DNA of 64,000 nucleotides from [Anoxybacillus] calidus (GCF_013760845.1 NZ_JACDUU010000002.1:310001-374000); one strand, 5' to 3'. Shown: positions 8,501-17,051, counted from the stretch's first letter. Notes: generated by a model from the letters alone, not told the origin. Numbers and translations: made by a program.

Positions 8501-9835
8501 ATGTCAAAAGGGTCAGTGGAGAAGATTTTAAATTACTGTACACATTATCAAAAAAATGGTCGGAAATATCCGTTAACAAAAGATATAAAAGAAAAAATTT
8601 TGCAGAAAAACGAAGAATACGCGAAGCAATCTCTACGGGTACTAGGATTTGCTTATCGTCCAATCGAGCATAAAGAAGGGGAAACTTGCTTTGACAATCT
8701 TCATGAACAATTAATTTATGTTGGTATGGTTGGAATGATTGACCCACCTAAACCTGAAGTAGAAAAATCTATTCGTGAAGCGTTGGAATTAGGCATTAAG
8801 CCAATCATGATCACAGGAGATCATCCAATTACTGCGTTAGCGATTGCCAAACAAATCGGCATTTGCGATGGAAGCAAAAAAGTGATTACGGGTACAGAAC
8901 TAGAGCAAATGTCTGATGAAGAATTAGAGGTAATCATCGATGATGTTTGTATCTTTGCTCGAGTGACACCAGAGCATAAGCTCCGCATTGTTATGACATT
9001 GCAAAAACAAGGTCATATCGTCGCCATGACGGGTGACGGTGTCAATGATTCTCCTGCGATTAAGCGTGCCGATGTCGGGATTGCGATGGGGCAAACGGGA
9101 ACACAAGTAACAAAAGAGACAGCTGATATGGTACTGAAAGAGGATCACTTCGGTTCGATTGTTGACGGTGTCAAAGAAGGGCGCACAATTATCGGTAATA
9201 TCCGCAAAGCACTTGGTTGCTTGCTCAGTGGAAATTTAGCGGAAATCATTATCACGAGCATAGCCGTGATTGCTGGAATGCCACTTCCAATTGTACCAAT
9301 TCAAATTTTATTGATGAATTTACTGACAGATGCATTACCAGCAATGGTATTAGCGGTCAATCCAGGGAATAAAACAAAGCAGACAAAACGTCAAGAAATT
9401 GCTGATGCGTCGTTGTATAAACAAGTCGTTACACGCGGCGTATTATTAGGCGCGGGTTCATTAGGTCTGTTTGCTTTAAGTCTTGCTGGTGGTGCATCAT
9501 TAGCAACAGCAAGAACGATCGCCTTTGCTACATTAGTGGCAGGTCAGCTAGTTCAAACATTCTCATGGAGACAAGCAGATTCAAAAGAAAACATTCGCGA
9601 CTGGTCAAAAGATCGTTTCCTTGTTAGCGCACTAGGAGTTTCTTGGTTGTCACTATTAGCAACGATTTATATTGGCCCGCTCAATGGTGTGTTCGGTACC
9701 GTTGCGTTACCAATTGCTGCGTGGGCACCAATATTGGCGGTTGCGGGTAGTTCAGCGGTGTTAGCCAAACCAATTGCTCGTATGTTCGAACGTACACAGC
9801 CAGCTGTAGCACCACCAAGATTGTCAGTGGCTTAG
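5594..9835 (+). CDS. Giant two-part P-type ATPase: degenerate P1B-like half plus complete P2-type cation pump
   Basis: 1413 residues, against about 900 for a normal P2 ATPase. Residues 1-95 form an HMA-like ferredoxin domain (LPGRVRFELFGL) without the CxxC metal site. Residues about 140-480 resemble the membrane part of a P1B heavy-metal ATPase (GYPFLKKGLQKFEQRRKLNL), but the soluble domains are shrunken and FDDAS (336-340) stands about where DKTGT would be. From about 510 a full P2 pump follows: SGES at 682-685, PEGLP at 798-802, catalytic Asp841 in SDKTGTLT, TGDGVND at 1146-1152, and MNLLTDALPAMVLAVNPG in the sixth pump helix. PEGLP and NxxTD are typical of Ca2+/Mn2+ pumps, but the ion is unproven. 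Mycobacterial CtpI has a comparable build. Two small genes follow at once. Confidence 0.88.
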   Translation: MNEISFKPRDIHILPGRVRFELFGLKHNAQIAEKFEAIFSTIDGIIKVHANSATGKVLLFYDAEKISLEILSLFIRKFEEVLFKKKYTAEEQEGIQEHTEATSAIYEEVAAVAESPSMEGTSYFEAIPYERNTTASEERVPLPLALSVTGLGVLGIKQLFWGRSALARHPLPFYLSGAIAITTGYPFLKKGLQKFEQRRKLNLDLLLGASSLALALIRENLIVLAGISILQYLNWKRKQELKTDTDILDQDYVSPEIESYGRRMSRFGIAAAGVSLAVTRNPLSALGVLLAANPRPVLTSTEYTWKQADYVARKAQKCLPENGSMYQLSQTKAVIFDDASLIVHNGNIREETDAYFRELRPGTMVAVLKNRKNVDLYGLASYLYDKYQLNFTEINETFPKQRHEVLFVTEKIINTSENIVSFYPSIEISKLPELAKSCHQARQLDKLVKRNARLTSIWNVIGTIIAAPLYVSAPLINLFADGLTLSLLSKAKRWTERNLGVEKKELKHEGHGNVEVLPWHAMDAEELVTYLQTNKKHGLTDEQIEAALRTYGYNQLQSKKRPHWIKSYLAQFKEFTTIILGTTALLSMVSGHLFDGLAMTVILMLNAGIGTIQERKAERAVETMAQFVPPNCVVIRNGERKEIPADELVPGDIVELEAGDRVPADIRLIQAMNVEVNESSLSGESLPVRKNVETVGKDEALSDRTNMLYMGTHLTRGKAIGVVVQTGRHTEMGHLVSLLSEEEDQETPLQKQVTSISKTFMKGALVAGAVVFVAGLLRGNSISQMITTSLALTASAIPEGLPMTITIALTAGIFRMAKNKSLVRKLSALETLGRATIICSDKTGTLTKNEMTVKKISTVNAEFNVTGDGYNPEGKILDENGMEQESKELEKLLRIGLLCSNTTLQQENGRWGIKGDPTEGAIVTLAAKRNILIDNHNRWKRLHEVPFDSYSGMMTVVCKNEDNHKDCYVMSKGSVEKILNYCTHYQKNGRKYPLTKDIKEKILQKNEEYAKQSLRVLGFAYRPIEHKEGETCFDNLHEQLIYVGMVGMIDPPKPEVEKSIREALELGIKPIMITGDHPITALAIAKQIGICDGSKKVITGTELEQMSDEELEVIIDDVCIFARVTPEHKLRIVMTLQKQGHIVAMTGDGVNDSPAIKRADVGIAMGQTGTQVTKETADMVLKEDHFGSIVDGVKEGRTIIGNIRKALGCLLSGNLAEIIITSIAVIAGMPLPIVPIQILLMNLLTDALPAMVLAVNPGNKTKQTKRQEIADASLYKQVVTRGVLLGAGSLGLFALSLAGGASLATARTIAFATLVAGQLVQTFSWRQADSKENIRDWSKDRFLVSALGVSWLSLLATIYIGPLNGVFGTVALPIAAWAPILAVAGSSAVLAKPIARMFERTQPAVAPPRLSVA

Positions 9836-9895
9836 GTATAAAACGACCAATAGTAACCAATAATATATTAATAATGCCAATAGGAGGAAAAAATC

Positions 9896-10165
9896 GTGCA
9901 AAGAGGGTTGCAGCGTTTGATTGTCGGTTCTGCGCTTGTCATCGCATCAACGGTCATACTACCAATTGCGAGAGAAACATTACGACCAATTATGAAGGAT
10001 TTATCTAAACAGATGAAATATCTTCTTGTGTCTACGAAAGAGGGCATTGAGGATATTGTTGCGGAAGTGAAATTTGAACGGATGAAAAAGCAATTAGATA
10101 AAGATATGGTTATTGATTGTGAAGTAATCATTGAAGAACCGGAAAGAGAACGTATTTTCAGTTAA
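9896..10165 (+). CDS. DUF5132-like small membrane protein next to the P-type ATPase
   Basis: 89 residues from a GTG start preceded by AGGAGGAAAAAATC. There is one hydrophobic segment (LIVGSALVIASTVILPIA, residues 6-23), then an amphipathic helix with basic and acidic residues (KEGIEDIVAEVKFERMKKQ) and an acidic tail. The pattern resembles DUF5132-type proteins often seen near HMA-containing ATPases; the match is by eye. It lies 60 bp behind the pump gene and 26 bp before the next small ORF, so the three probably form one operon. A regulatory or assembly subunit is plausible but unproven. Confidence 0.65.
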   Translation: MQRGLQRLIVGSALVIASTVILPIARETLRPIMKDLSKQMKYLLVSTKEGIEDIVAEVKFERMKKQLDKDMVIDCEVIIEEPERERIFS

Positions 10166-10191
10166 TTCGAAATGGTGAAGGAGGGGAAATC

Positions 10192-10428
10192 GTGAAAGAA
10201 CAAGATGAAATGGTAATCAGTCATTTAAGGCAGGCTCTCTCTCATTTGGATACCGCCTTAAATATGACCATTGAATCTCTTCGTGAAAATCCTGATTCAA
10301 AAAAGACAGTTGGTTCGATTTGGGAAGAGTTTCTTGGAACATTTTTTGGAAAAGTACGCAGGAAAGGAAAAGAAAGTAATATCAACCTTTTAAGCCTCAT
10401 TTCTTTTCCAAAGCTACGGAAGTTTTGA
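10192..10428 (+). CDS. Small soluble protein of the P-type ATPase operon, unknown function
   Basis: 78 residues from GTG with AAGGAGGGGAAATC just upstream. The N-terminal half is a helical, mixed-charge stretch (VISHLRQALSHLDTALNMTI). The C-terminal half is basic and aromatic (EEFLGTFFGKVRRKGKES). No transmembrane segment and no recognised family. It is the last gene before a terminator, which puts it in the same unit as the ATPase. Confidence 0.6.
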   Translation: MKEQDEMVISHLRQALSHLDTALNMTIESLRENPDSKKTVGSIWEEFLGTFFGKVRRKGKESNINLLSLISFPKLRKF

Positions 10429-10432
10429 TGAT

Positions 10433-10460
10433 AAAGCAGTCCATAACGGGCTGCTTTTTC
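10433..10460 (+). terminator. Terminator of the ATPase operon
   Basis: AAAGCAG and CTGCTTT form the stem around an 11-nt loop, followed by a T-rich tract. Confidence 0.75.
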
Positions 10461-10570
10461 TTTTTAATAAATTGTTCAATATTTGGATTTATATAGTAGC
10501 TATTCTTTATTTGTCTGTGATATATTATATAGGTGTAAAAATCAATCTACAAATTTCTGCAAATTATGCT

Positions 10571-10702
10571 AGTATACGACAAAGGCAAACCTTCCGAAAG
10601 GTTGGGACGCAAAGCCATGGGTCTAAGGCTCGAAGGAGCTATGATTGCCAGGCTGCCGGATAGCTTCTTGGCGGCTATTCAGCACTGAATAGTCTTTTTT
10701 GT
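10571..10702 (+). ncRNA. Cyclic di-GMP-I (GEMM-I) riboswitch with terminator
   Basis: The conserved GEMM-I core is present in order: GACAAAGGCAAACC, a short GAAA-type hairpin (TTCCGAAAGG), GGGACGCAAAGCCATGGGTC, CTAAGG, a variable stem, then GCCAGGCTGCCGGA. Directly after it GGCTATTCA and TGAATAGTC (10673-10694) form a hairpin followed by TCTTTTTT, an intrinsic terminator that serves as expression platform. The chemoreceptor gene starts 129 nt further on. Known members sense c-di-GMP and control motility or biofilm genes; the sign of control here (on or off) is not visible without folding analysis. Confidence 0.93.
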
Positions 10703-10830
10703 TTTTTGTACATAACCCATTGTCCTTGTTTGTGTGTGGCAGCGATACCAATTTTTCAATGTAAATGGCTACTTACTTTATTTATTTTCTGAACATAAAG
10801 ATAGAGTTGAAAGATTGGAGGAAAACAAGT

Positions 10831-12522
10831 ATGAAACTCACGGTTAGGAAAAAATTATTTGCGGGATTTTTGTCGGTTTTAATCATTTTATCATCTATTG
10901 TAGCAGTAAGTTTTTACCAAATTTCCAAGGTTGACCGTACATACAACAAACTTATAGAAGAAGACGCCGAACAATTATTGATGACAAAAGATTTATTAAT
11001 TTTGATGAGAAAAGCACAGTCTAGTCAACGCGGCTATCTGCTTGCTGGCGACGAAACATCTTTACAAATCTTTTCCAAAGCTCATGATGACTATCAGGCG
11101 TTAAGTAAAAAACTAATGGAGGCAAATATCGATTCGAAAGAAAAACGAATCCTTGAAGAATTAAATGAATTAGAAGAGGAATTTTATCAATTTAGTAATG
11201 AGCTTTTTGAGTTGAAGAGACAAAATAAAACAGCTGAATACAGCGCTCTCGTTATAACAAAAGGGCGGGAGTTATTAAATCAAGTTGAAGAAAAAGTGGC
11301 GGAATTAGAAGATTATGAAAAAGCGATATTAAGCTCAAACAGCAAAGCAACATCTGCGGAAGTGGAATCTGTTAAATCATTTGTGTTAACGTTAGCCATT
11401 ATCTCGGTGATTGCTGCCATCATCATTGCTTTATATATTGGCCATATTATTTCAAGTCCAGTTATAGCGATTGCAGGTGCCGCTCAAAAAATTGCTTCCG
11501 GCGATTTGACAGTAGATGAAATCAAAGTAAAAAATAAAGATGAAATTGGTGATTTGGCAAAATCATTTAATCAAATGGTGAAAAATTTGCGTGAATTGAT
11601 TCATCAAGTTGCATCAAGCGCCGAGCAAGTGGCGGCATCCGCAGAGGAGTTGACAGCAAGTGCGGAACAAACAAGCAAGGCAGCTGAACAAATTGCGGCT
11701 ACTATGCAAGAGGTGGCCGCTGGTGTTGATAAACAAGTGCAAGGCGTCGAAGAAACATCACAAACCGTGAATGAAATGTCCATCGGTGCCCAGCAAATTG
11801 CAAGCAATGTTCAAAATGTATCTTCTATTGCTGTGGAGACGGCAGAAAAAGCAACTCATGGTGGAAAAACCATTGAGGTTGCTATTAAGCAAATGAACTC
11901 GATTAATGAAACGGTGAATGGACTAGCAGAAGCTATCAAAAGTTTAGGAGAACGCTCGAAGGAAATCGGTCAAATTACGAACGTTATTACTGGAATCGCT
12001 GAGCAAACGAATCTTCTTGCCTTAAACGCAGCGATTGAAGCGGCAAGGGCAGGAGAACAAGGCCGCGGGTTTGCTGTTGTAGCTGACGAGGTACGTAAAT
12101 TAGCGGAGCAATCAGCTCAATCGACGCAACAAATTTCTCAATTAATTTCTGCGATTCAAGAAGAAACAAATAAGGCAGTTCAATCGATGGAAGCTGCAAC
12201 AAAGGAAGTAGTAGAAGGGATCGGAGTTGTGAATACGGCAGGAGAATCTTTTCATCAAATTCAAAATGCGGTTGATGAAGTTACTTCGCACATTCAAGAA
12301 ATTTCGTCTGCGATTCAACAAATGGCTGCTGGTACAGAACAAATGGTGCAATCGGTGCAGCAAATCGCGAAAGTAGCAGAAACTTCTGCGGCAGGAACAC
12401 AAGAAGCATCTTCTGTAACGGAAGAACAATTAGCATCAATGGAAGAAATTTCGTCTTCTGCTGAATCACTTTCTCATATGGCGGAAGAGTTACAAATGTT
12501 AATTGGGAAATTCAAGATATAA
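10831..12522 (+). CDS. Methyl-accepting chemotaxis protein, CHASE3-type sensor
   Basis: 563-residue chemoreceptor. TM1 is at about residues 11-29. An extracytoplasmic helical domain follows with the CHASE3-like signature [13 protein letters not shown], then TM2 ([20 protein letters not shown]), a HAMP linker and a long cytoplasmic signalling coiled coil. The conserved hairpin tip ([20 protein letters not shown], then [20 protein letters not shown]) contacts CheA and CheW. I start at the ATG at 10831 because GATTGGAGG precedes it; an upstream in-frame ATG (10765) has no such site. There is no C-terminal methylation pentapeptide. Expression is probably under the c-di-GMP riboswitch upstream. 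The ligand is unknown. Confidence 0.95.
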   Translation: MKLTVRKKLFAGFLSVLIILSSIVAVSFYQISKVDRTYNKLIEEDAEQLLMTKDLLILMRKAQSSQRGYLLAGDETSLQIFSKAHDDYQALSKKLMEANIDSKEKRILEELNELEEEFYQFSNELFELKRQNKTAEYSALVITKGRELLNQVEEKVAELEDYEKAILSSNSKATSAEVESVKSFVLTLAIISVIAAIIIALYIGHIISSPVIAIAGAAQKIASGDLTVDEIKVKNKDEIGDLAKSFNQMVKNLRELIHQVASSAEQVAASAEELTASAEQTSKAAEQIAATMQEVAAGVDKQVQGVEETSQTVNEMSIGAQQIASNVQNVSSIAVETAEKATHGGKTIEVAIKQMNSINETVNGLAEAIKSLGERSKEIGQITNVITGIAEQTNLLALNAAIEAARAGEQGRGFAVVADEVRKLAEQSAQSTQQISQLISAIQEETNKAVQSMEAATKEVVEGIGVVNTAGESFHQIQNAVDEVTSHIQEISSAIQQMAAGTEQMVQSVQQIAKVAETSAAGTQEASSVTEEQLASMEEISSSAESLSHMAEELQMLIGKFKI

Positions 12523-12530
12523 AAATGAGC

Positions 12531-12577
12531 AAGAGGCTGGCTTATCCATTACCTGAAGTCAGCCTCTTTATCATTTT
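12531..12577 (+). terminator. Terminator of the chemoreceptor gene
   Basis: AGAGGCTGGCTTA pairs with GAAGTCAGCCTCT (imperfect), followed by a T-rich stretch. Confidence 0.75.
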
Positions 12578-12727
12578 TAAATGTTGTTTTCATGAATTTT
12601 GACTTTCAAAGTTTCTTATTTTGTATAACATGACAAAAAATTGTCAATAAAGGTGATAGATTATAAAGAAGGCAAGGAGATTAACAAATGGCATAAAAAA
12701 GAATGATGACATTTTGAGGAAGTTTTA

Positions 12728-13156
12728 TTTTAGGATTGGGTTTACCTGGCGCGTTTGATGGGATTGTTTTTCATCATCTTTTGTAATGGCATCGTGTATA
12801 TATGCAATACGGATTGACAAGGGTAAATTATTAGCGACGGTCTTTTTCACGCTTTTACAACGATTGCGCTTATGTGGGGAGCAATTATGTTTTGGCATGC
12901 TGGAAACCCTAATAGCATTGAACGAGGAAAACGCCTTCTTTTGTCAGGGGTATTCATCGGTGGCGGAACGTTTAATCTTGTTGAAGGCATCATCGACCAT
13001 CATATTTTGCGAATCCACCACGTAAAGTAAGGCGACCCAAACGAATTATTTTATGCTTTGGCGTTTTTAGTTTTGGGATTGATTCTTGTGCTCATAGGGA
13101 TGGCGCTCAAACATAGCACCGAAAATAAGAACAGCAACTATGAACTCTCTAACTAA
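12728..13156 (+). pseudogene. Decayed DUF2243 membrane protein
   Basis: Reading across stops recovers a DUF2243-type membrane protein: LGLPGAFDGIVFHHLL, stop, WHR..., frameshift, DGLFHAFTTIALMWGAIMFW, GGGTFNLVEGIIDHHILRIH, HVK, stop, and the last helix FLVLGLILVLIGMAL. At least four stops have replaced codons that are CAA or CGA in intact relatives (for example TAA after FHHLL and TGA in the DRQG region), which fits C-to-T transitions. The gene lies between the chemoreceptor and miaA and is not functional. Confidence 0.8.
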
Positions 13157-13235
13157 AAAAGACAATCACCATCTTTTATGATAAACTTTTAATAGTTTAG
13201 TGTGACATATTTAGATAGAAAGTAGAGGTTCTTTC

Positions 13236-14183
13236 ATGGGAGAGAAGCTGGTTGTTATTATTGGACCGACGGCGGTGGGGAAAACGAAATTGAGCATTGA
13301 GCTCGCCAAACGGTTAAACGGAGAAATTATTAGCGGTGACTCGATGCAAGTATATAAAGGAATGGATATAGGTACAGCGAAAATTAAGCCGGAAGAAATG
13401 GAAGGGATTCCTCACCATCTCATTGATATTAAAGAGCCGACCGAGTCCTTTTCTGTTGCAGAGTTTCAGCAGATGGTGCGCCCGCTCATCAGTGAAATTA
13501 CAAAGCGCAATAAGCTGCCAATCATTGTTGGAGGAACAGGGCTATATATCCAATCCGTCATTTACGACTACCAGTTTTCCGATGCTCCGTCTGATGACGA
13601 CTATCGACGCAAGTTAGAAAAATTCGCTCAGGAACGGGGTGTTGTTGCGCTTCATGAAAAACTAAAAGAAATTGATCCGCACAGTGCTGAGCGGATTCAT
13701 CCGAATAATGTGCGTCGAGTCATTCGTGCGATGGAAATTTTCTATTGTACTGGCAAAACGATGACGGAGTGGCAGAAACAGCAAACCCCAGATTTGTTAT
13801 ATGATGTAGCATTAGTAGGTCTTACGATGGAGAGGGAGCAGCTGTACCGTCGCATTAATGAGCGGGTCGATCAAATGATGGCTGAAGGACTTCTTGATGA
13901 AGTGAAAACATTATATGAAAGCGGCGTTCGTGATTGTCAATCGATTCAGGCAATTGGTTACAAAGAAATTTATGAGTATTTAGACGGCCGCATTTCATTG
14001 GCGGAAGCGGTTGAGCAGCTGAAACAAAATTCACGACGTTATGCGAAGCGCCAACTAACGTGGTTTCGCAACAAGATGCCTGTTCAGTGGTTTGACATGA
14101 CCGATTTATCGGACTTTCCAACGAAAGTGGAGGAAATTTTACACTATATTGCAGGAAAGCTTCAATTAAAAACGAATATATAA
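13236..14183 (+). CDS. miaA: tRNA dimethylallyltransferase
   Basis: MiaA transfers a dimethylallyl group from DMAPP to N6 of A37 in tRNAs reading UNN codons, the first step towards ms2i6A. 315 residues is the family's normal length. Seen are the P-loop [37 protein letters not shown] (substrate recognition with the catalytic Asp), [13 protein letters not shown], and the arginine/lysine-rich C-terminal tRNA-binding part [12 protein letters not shown]. hfq follows after 32 bp, the classic miaA-hfq pair. Confidence 0.97.
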   Translation: MGEKLVVIIGPTAVGKTKLSIELAKRLNGEIISGDSMQVYKGMDIGTAKIKPEEMEGIPHHLIDIKEPTESFSVAEFQQMVRPLISEITKRNKLPIIVGGTGLYIQSVIYDYQFSDAPSDDDYRRKLEKFAQERGVVALHEKLKEIDPHSAERIHPNNVRRVIRAMEIFYCTGKTMTEWQKQQTPDLLYDVALVGLTMEREQLYRRINERVDQMMAEGLLDEVKTLYESGVRDCQSIQAIGYKEIYEYLDGRISLAEAVEQLKQNSRRYAKRQLTWFRNKMPVQWFDMTDLSDFPTKVEEILHYIAGKLQLKTNI

Positions 14184-14215
14184 GTATAGGTAGAGAGAAA
14201 AGAGGAGGCCGAATC

Positions 14216-14440
14216 ATGAAAAACACAATTAATATTCAAGATCAATTTTTAAATCAATGTCGCAAAGATGGGACACAAGTAACGGTGTACTTATTAAATG
14301 GCTATCAATTGCGAGGTTGTATTAAAGGGTTTGACAATTTTACGGTTCTTTTAGAAGTAGATGGTAAGCAACAGCTGATTTATAAGCATGCCATTTCTAC
14401 GTTTGCTCCGCTAAAAAATGTCCAGTTTGAAATGGAATAA
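14216..14440 (+). CDS. hfq: RNA chaperone Hfq
   Basis: 74-residue Sm-like protein forming a hexameric ring that binds small RNAs and A/U-rich tails. Sm1 ([20 protein letters not shown]) and Sm2 (the YKHAISTF motif) are complete, with Gln and Phe/Leu residues of the proximal face in place. AAGAGGAGGCC precedes the ATG. A hairpin terminator follows, closing the miaA-hfq unit. Confidence 0.97.
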   Translation: MKNTINIQDQFLNQCRKDGTQVTVYLLNGYQLRGCIKGFDNFTVLLEVDGKQQLIYKHAISTFAPLKNVQFEME

Positions 14441-14448
14441 AGGAAACA

Positions 14449-14484
14449 AAAATCACTTACTCTTTATAGGGTAAGTGATTTTTT
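14449..14484 (+). terminator. Terminator after hfq
   Basis: AAAATCACTTAC and GTAAGTGATTTT enclose a short loop and lead into a T-run. Confidence 0.88.
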
Positions 14485-14711
14485 ATTCGTAAAAGTCAGT
14501 GGACACGAATAGGATATATAAATAATATTTCTCGGGAAAGCGCAGAAATAGACAATGATTGTCGAAGTATGCAAAACATTGTGATGCACGCATCTTTTTT
14601 AGGCGGGTGTCACAAATCGAAATCATGTTACGTATATTAACCAAGAGATGAGAAGGAAACGGTGCTTAATAAAGTTGCCGCTTTAAGAAGTTAAAGAGAG
14701 GTGATAAAGCC

Positions 14712-15641
14712 TTGTCGGAACTAACGATGAATAAAACAAAAGGACAGATTAATATTGTATTAAATTCGAAAAATATTAACCATTTAGTAAAAGATGAGAA
14801 AATGGAGCGAATCGATTATGATCAGCACACGGTATTAAAGGAGATTCAAAAGGAGCTTGACCAGCTTATTGGATTGGGTAATGTAAAAAAATTAATCAAA
14901 GAAATTTATGCTTGGCTGTATATTAACAAGGCGCGGAAAGAGAAAGGATTAAAGTCAAACAAACAAGCATTGCATATGATTTTTAAAGGAAATCCTGGGA
15001 CAGGTAAAACAACAGTAGCGCGTTTATTAGGGAAGTTGTTTTTTGAAATGAATGTGTTATCAAAAGGTCATTTTATTGAAGCAGAGCGGGCTGATTTAGT
15101 TGGTGAATACATTGGTCATACGGCTAATAAGACAAGAGATTTAATCAAAAAAGCACGCGGCGGCATTTTATTTATCGATGAGGCCTATTCGTTGGCGCGT
15201 GGCGGTGAGAAAGATTTTGGAAAAGAGGCGATTGATACATTAGTCAAAGGGATGGAAGATTATTGTGAAGACTTAGTTGTCATCCTTGCGGGGTATCCAG
15301 CAGAAATGGATTATTTCCTTTCTTTAAATCCAGGTTTGCCATCACGATTTCCTCTTATGATCGAATTTCCTGATTATACAGTTGATGAATTAGTGAAAAT
15401 CGCAAAGCAAATGCTTCACGAGAGAGACTACGAGTTTACAATCGAAGCTGAACGCAAGCTATATAACCATATTGAAGAATTGCTGGAAGGTCGATCGGGC
15501 GGAAAATTCAGCAATGGGCGTTACATCCGCAATTTAATTGAAAAAGCGATACGGAAACAGGCAGTGCGCCTGTTACATGAAGGAAGATATGATAAAAAAG
15601 AGCTAATGTTAATCCGGGACAGGGATTTAATAAGCGGTTAA
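14712..15641 (+). CDS. spoVK: Stage V sporulation protein K, AAA+ ATPase
   Basis: 309-residue AAA+ protein of the CbxX/CfxQ (SpoVJ/SpoVK) family, needed for spore maturation in the mother cell of B. subtilis. Walker A is GNPGTGKTTVARLLGKLF, Walker B GGILFIDEAYSLARGG, and the arginine-finger region LNPGLPSRFPLMIEF with sensor-2 GRYIRNLIEKAIRKQ is intact. The start is a TTG after AGAGAGGTGATAAAGCC. It sits in its usual place downstream of hfq. The 227-bp upstream gap probably holds a mother-cell sigma-E promoter, though I could not assign it firmly. Confidence 0.94.
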   Translation: MSELTMNKTKGQINIVLNSKNINHLVKDEKMERIDYDQHTVLKEIQKELDQLIGLGNVKKLIKEIYAWLYINKARKEKGLKSNKQALHMIFKGNPGTGKTTVARLLGKLFFEMNVLSKGHFIEAERADLVGEYIGHTANKTRDLIKKARGGILFIDEAYSLARGGEKDFGKEAIDTLVKGMEDYCEDLVVILAGYPAEMDYFLSLNPGLPSRFPLMIEFPDYTVDELVKIAKQMLHERDYEFTIEAERKLYNHIEELLEGRSGGKFSNGRYIRNLIEKAIRKQAVRLLHEGRYDKKELMLIRDRDLISG

Positions 15642-15646
15642 AGCGA

Positions 15647-15684
15647 AATAAAACACCTTTTATACAAGGGTGTTTTATTCTTTT
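15647..15684 (+). terminator. Terminator after spoVK
   Basis: AATAAAACACCTT pairs with AAGGGTGTTTTATT, then a T-run. Confidence 0.88.
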
Positions 15685-15740
15685 ACAAGGAAATTTTCTT
15701 TAAGGAGTAGAAGTAATATTATTGTGGAAAGGAGATGACT

Positions 15741-16100
15741 ATGCACAAATACGAGGCAGAAAAATTGCTGAAGATCTTATTTAATGTGTGGAGCAAGCAG
15801 TCAAGTACGAAATGGTGTAAGGAAAATCCAGCGAAAGGGCAATGTGGTGTTACCGCTTTAGTTGTGCAAGACTTATTTGGCGGAGAAATTTTCAAAACTC
15901 CGACTGTCGGAGGATGGCATTATTACAATCGCATCAATGGCGAGAGATACGATTTTACAGAGTCACAATTTAGCGAACCGATTAAATATTTGGACATACC
16001 ATCTAGCAGAGAAGAAGCATTTTCCGATACGAATATGAGTCAATATTCGTATTTGAGAAATAGCGTGCTGAAGGCTTGGAAAAACGGCAATTTCAATTAG
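15741..16100 (+). CDS. YunG-like small cytosolic protein
   Basis: 119 residues. The core CGVTALVVQDLFGGEI, followed by GWHYYNRINGERYDFTESQF, matches the YunG family of Bacillus, whose function is unknown. The conserved Cys, His and Asp in this core resemble a papain-like or transglutaminase-like arrangement, but catalysis has not been shown. The ATG at 15741 is preferred because AAAGGAG precedes it by 7 nt; the ATG at 15735 overlaps the site. A short dispersed repeat follows. Confidence 0.7.
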   Translation: MHKYEAEKLLKILFNVWSKQSSTKWCKENPAKGQCGVTALVVQDLFGGEIFKTPTVGGWHYYNRINGERYDFTESQFSEPIKYLDIPSSREEAFSDTNMSQYSYLRNSVLKAWKNGNFN

Positions 16101-16128
16101 AAAATCAGCGAGTATTCTTTTAATAAAT

Positions 16129-16185
16129 GGCTCTGTTAAAGCCTAGTGTTGGGTTTCGCCTTTTCTTATTCAACTAATGAGCAGG
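16129..16185. repeat. Dispersed repeat, GGCTCTGTTAAA family
   Basis: Begins GGCTCTGTTAAA and continues to TTATTCAACTAATGAGCAGG with an altered middle. The same ends occur at 22363, 23201, 25119 and other sites. Confidence 0.55.
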
Positions 16186-16255
16186 ATATTGAAATGCAAC
16201 TGTTTTTTAAAATCAGCAAGGAAAAAATCAATATTAAGAAATGAGGGGACACTAT

Positions 16256-16432
16256 ATGAAAAAACATATTTTGAGCTTTATAGTTACATTTCTTGTATAC
16301 TACCTCCTTATTTCTTTGCTTAATCATCAGTGGAAAGATACCATTGTAGATGCTCTGTTTTTTGCTATTGTTTTTGAACTGTTATCCATATTATTTGATG
16401 TTTGGCAGAACAAACGCAAAGCAAACAAATAA
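16256..16432 (+). CDS. Small two-helix membrane protein, unknown
   Basis: 58 residues, ATG preceded by GAGGGGACACTAT. Two hydrophobic stretches (ILSFIVTFLVYYLLISLL and DALFFAIVFELLSILFDV) are separated by a short polar turn (NHQWKDT), and the C-terminus is basic (QNKRKANK), so both ends probably face the cytoplasm. No family recognised. It stands alone between a dispersed repeat and an acetyltransferase. Confidence 0.6.
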   Translation: MKKHILSFIVTFLVYYLLISLLNHQWKDTIVDALFFAIVFELLSILFDVWQNKRKANK

Positions 16433-16595
16433 CAGTTATTTACACTAATCCGGGATCGATAATTTAATAAAGAGTAACAAACCCCACATAATCATAGGTG
16501 GCGTTTCTATTGATTGGAAATTAACAACAAACAATAACAGAACCTAATAAATATATGCAATAAAATCAAGCAAGAAGCTTTTGGGGGAGAGAGTT

Positions 16596-17051
16596 TTGGA
16601 AATTTATACTGAACGTTTATTCATTGTTCCATGTACTTTAGAGAATTACTCCAAATTATCCAACCAATATAATATGGGACCTCATATTGAAATGTATTTG
16701 GAGCAATTAAAGAGAGATTCTTCCGTTAAAGGCTGGGGCGTTTGGTTTGTCATACTTAGGAAGAATCATCAAGTGATTGGTGATATTGGATTCAAGGGGA
16801 AGCCTAATGAACAAAAGACAGTGGAGATAGGGTACGGTATCATTCCGACTGCACAAAATAAAGGTTTTGCAACCGAAGCAGTTCAAGGATTAATTGATTG
16901 GGCATTTTCTTCTGGACAAGTAGAGAAAGTGATTGCTGAATGTTTAGAGGACAATGTTGCATCCATCAGAGTTCTTGAAAAGGTGGGAATGGAAAGAACG
17001 TTTGCTAAAGATGAAATGTTATATTGGGAATTAGAGAAACCTTTTAAGTAG
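16596..17051 (+). CDS. GNAT-family N-acetyltransferase (RimJ/RimL-like)
   Basis: 151 residues. The GNAT acetyl-CoA motif is IGYGIIPTAQNKGFATEAVQ, followed by IAECLEDNVASIRVLEKVGM, typical of the RimJ/RimL acetyltransferase_3 subgroup that modifies N-terminal or lysine amino groups or small molecules. I choose the TTG at 16596, 7 nt after GGGGGA; an in-frame TTG at 16581 overlaps that site. The substrate is unknown. Monocistronic, ending just before a palindromic repeat. Confidence 0.88.
   Translation: MEIYTERLFIVPCTLENYSKLSNQYNMGPHIEMYLEQLKRDSSVKGWGVWFVILRKNHQVIGDIGFKGKPNEQKTVEIGYGIIPTAQNKGFATEAVQGLIDWAFSSGQVEKVIAECLEDNVASIRVLEKVGMERTFAKDEMLYWELEKPFK

Noticed and set aside
10472-10663. Open frame of 63 codons before the chemoreceptor
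   Set aside because: It lies across the c-di-GMP riboswitch, has no ribosome binding site, and its second half is just translated aptamer.
14485-14711. Sigma-E promoter before spoVK
   Set aside because: Candidate -10-like strings (CGTATATTA) exist but no matching -35 at a proper distance could be fixed by eye.
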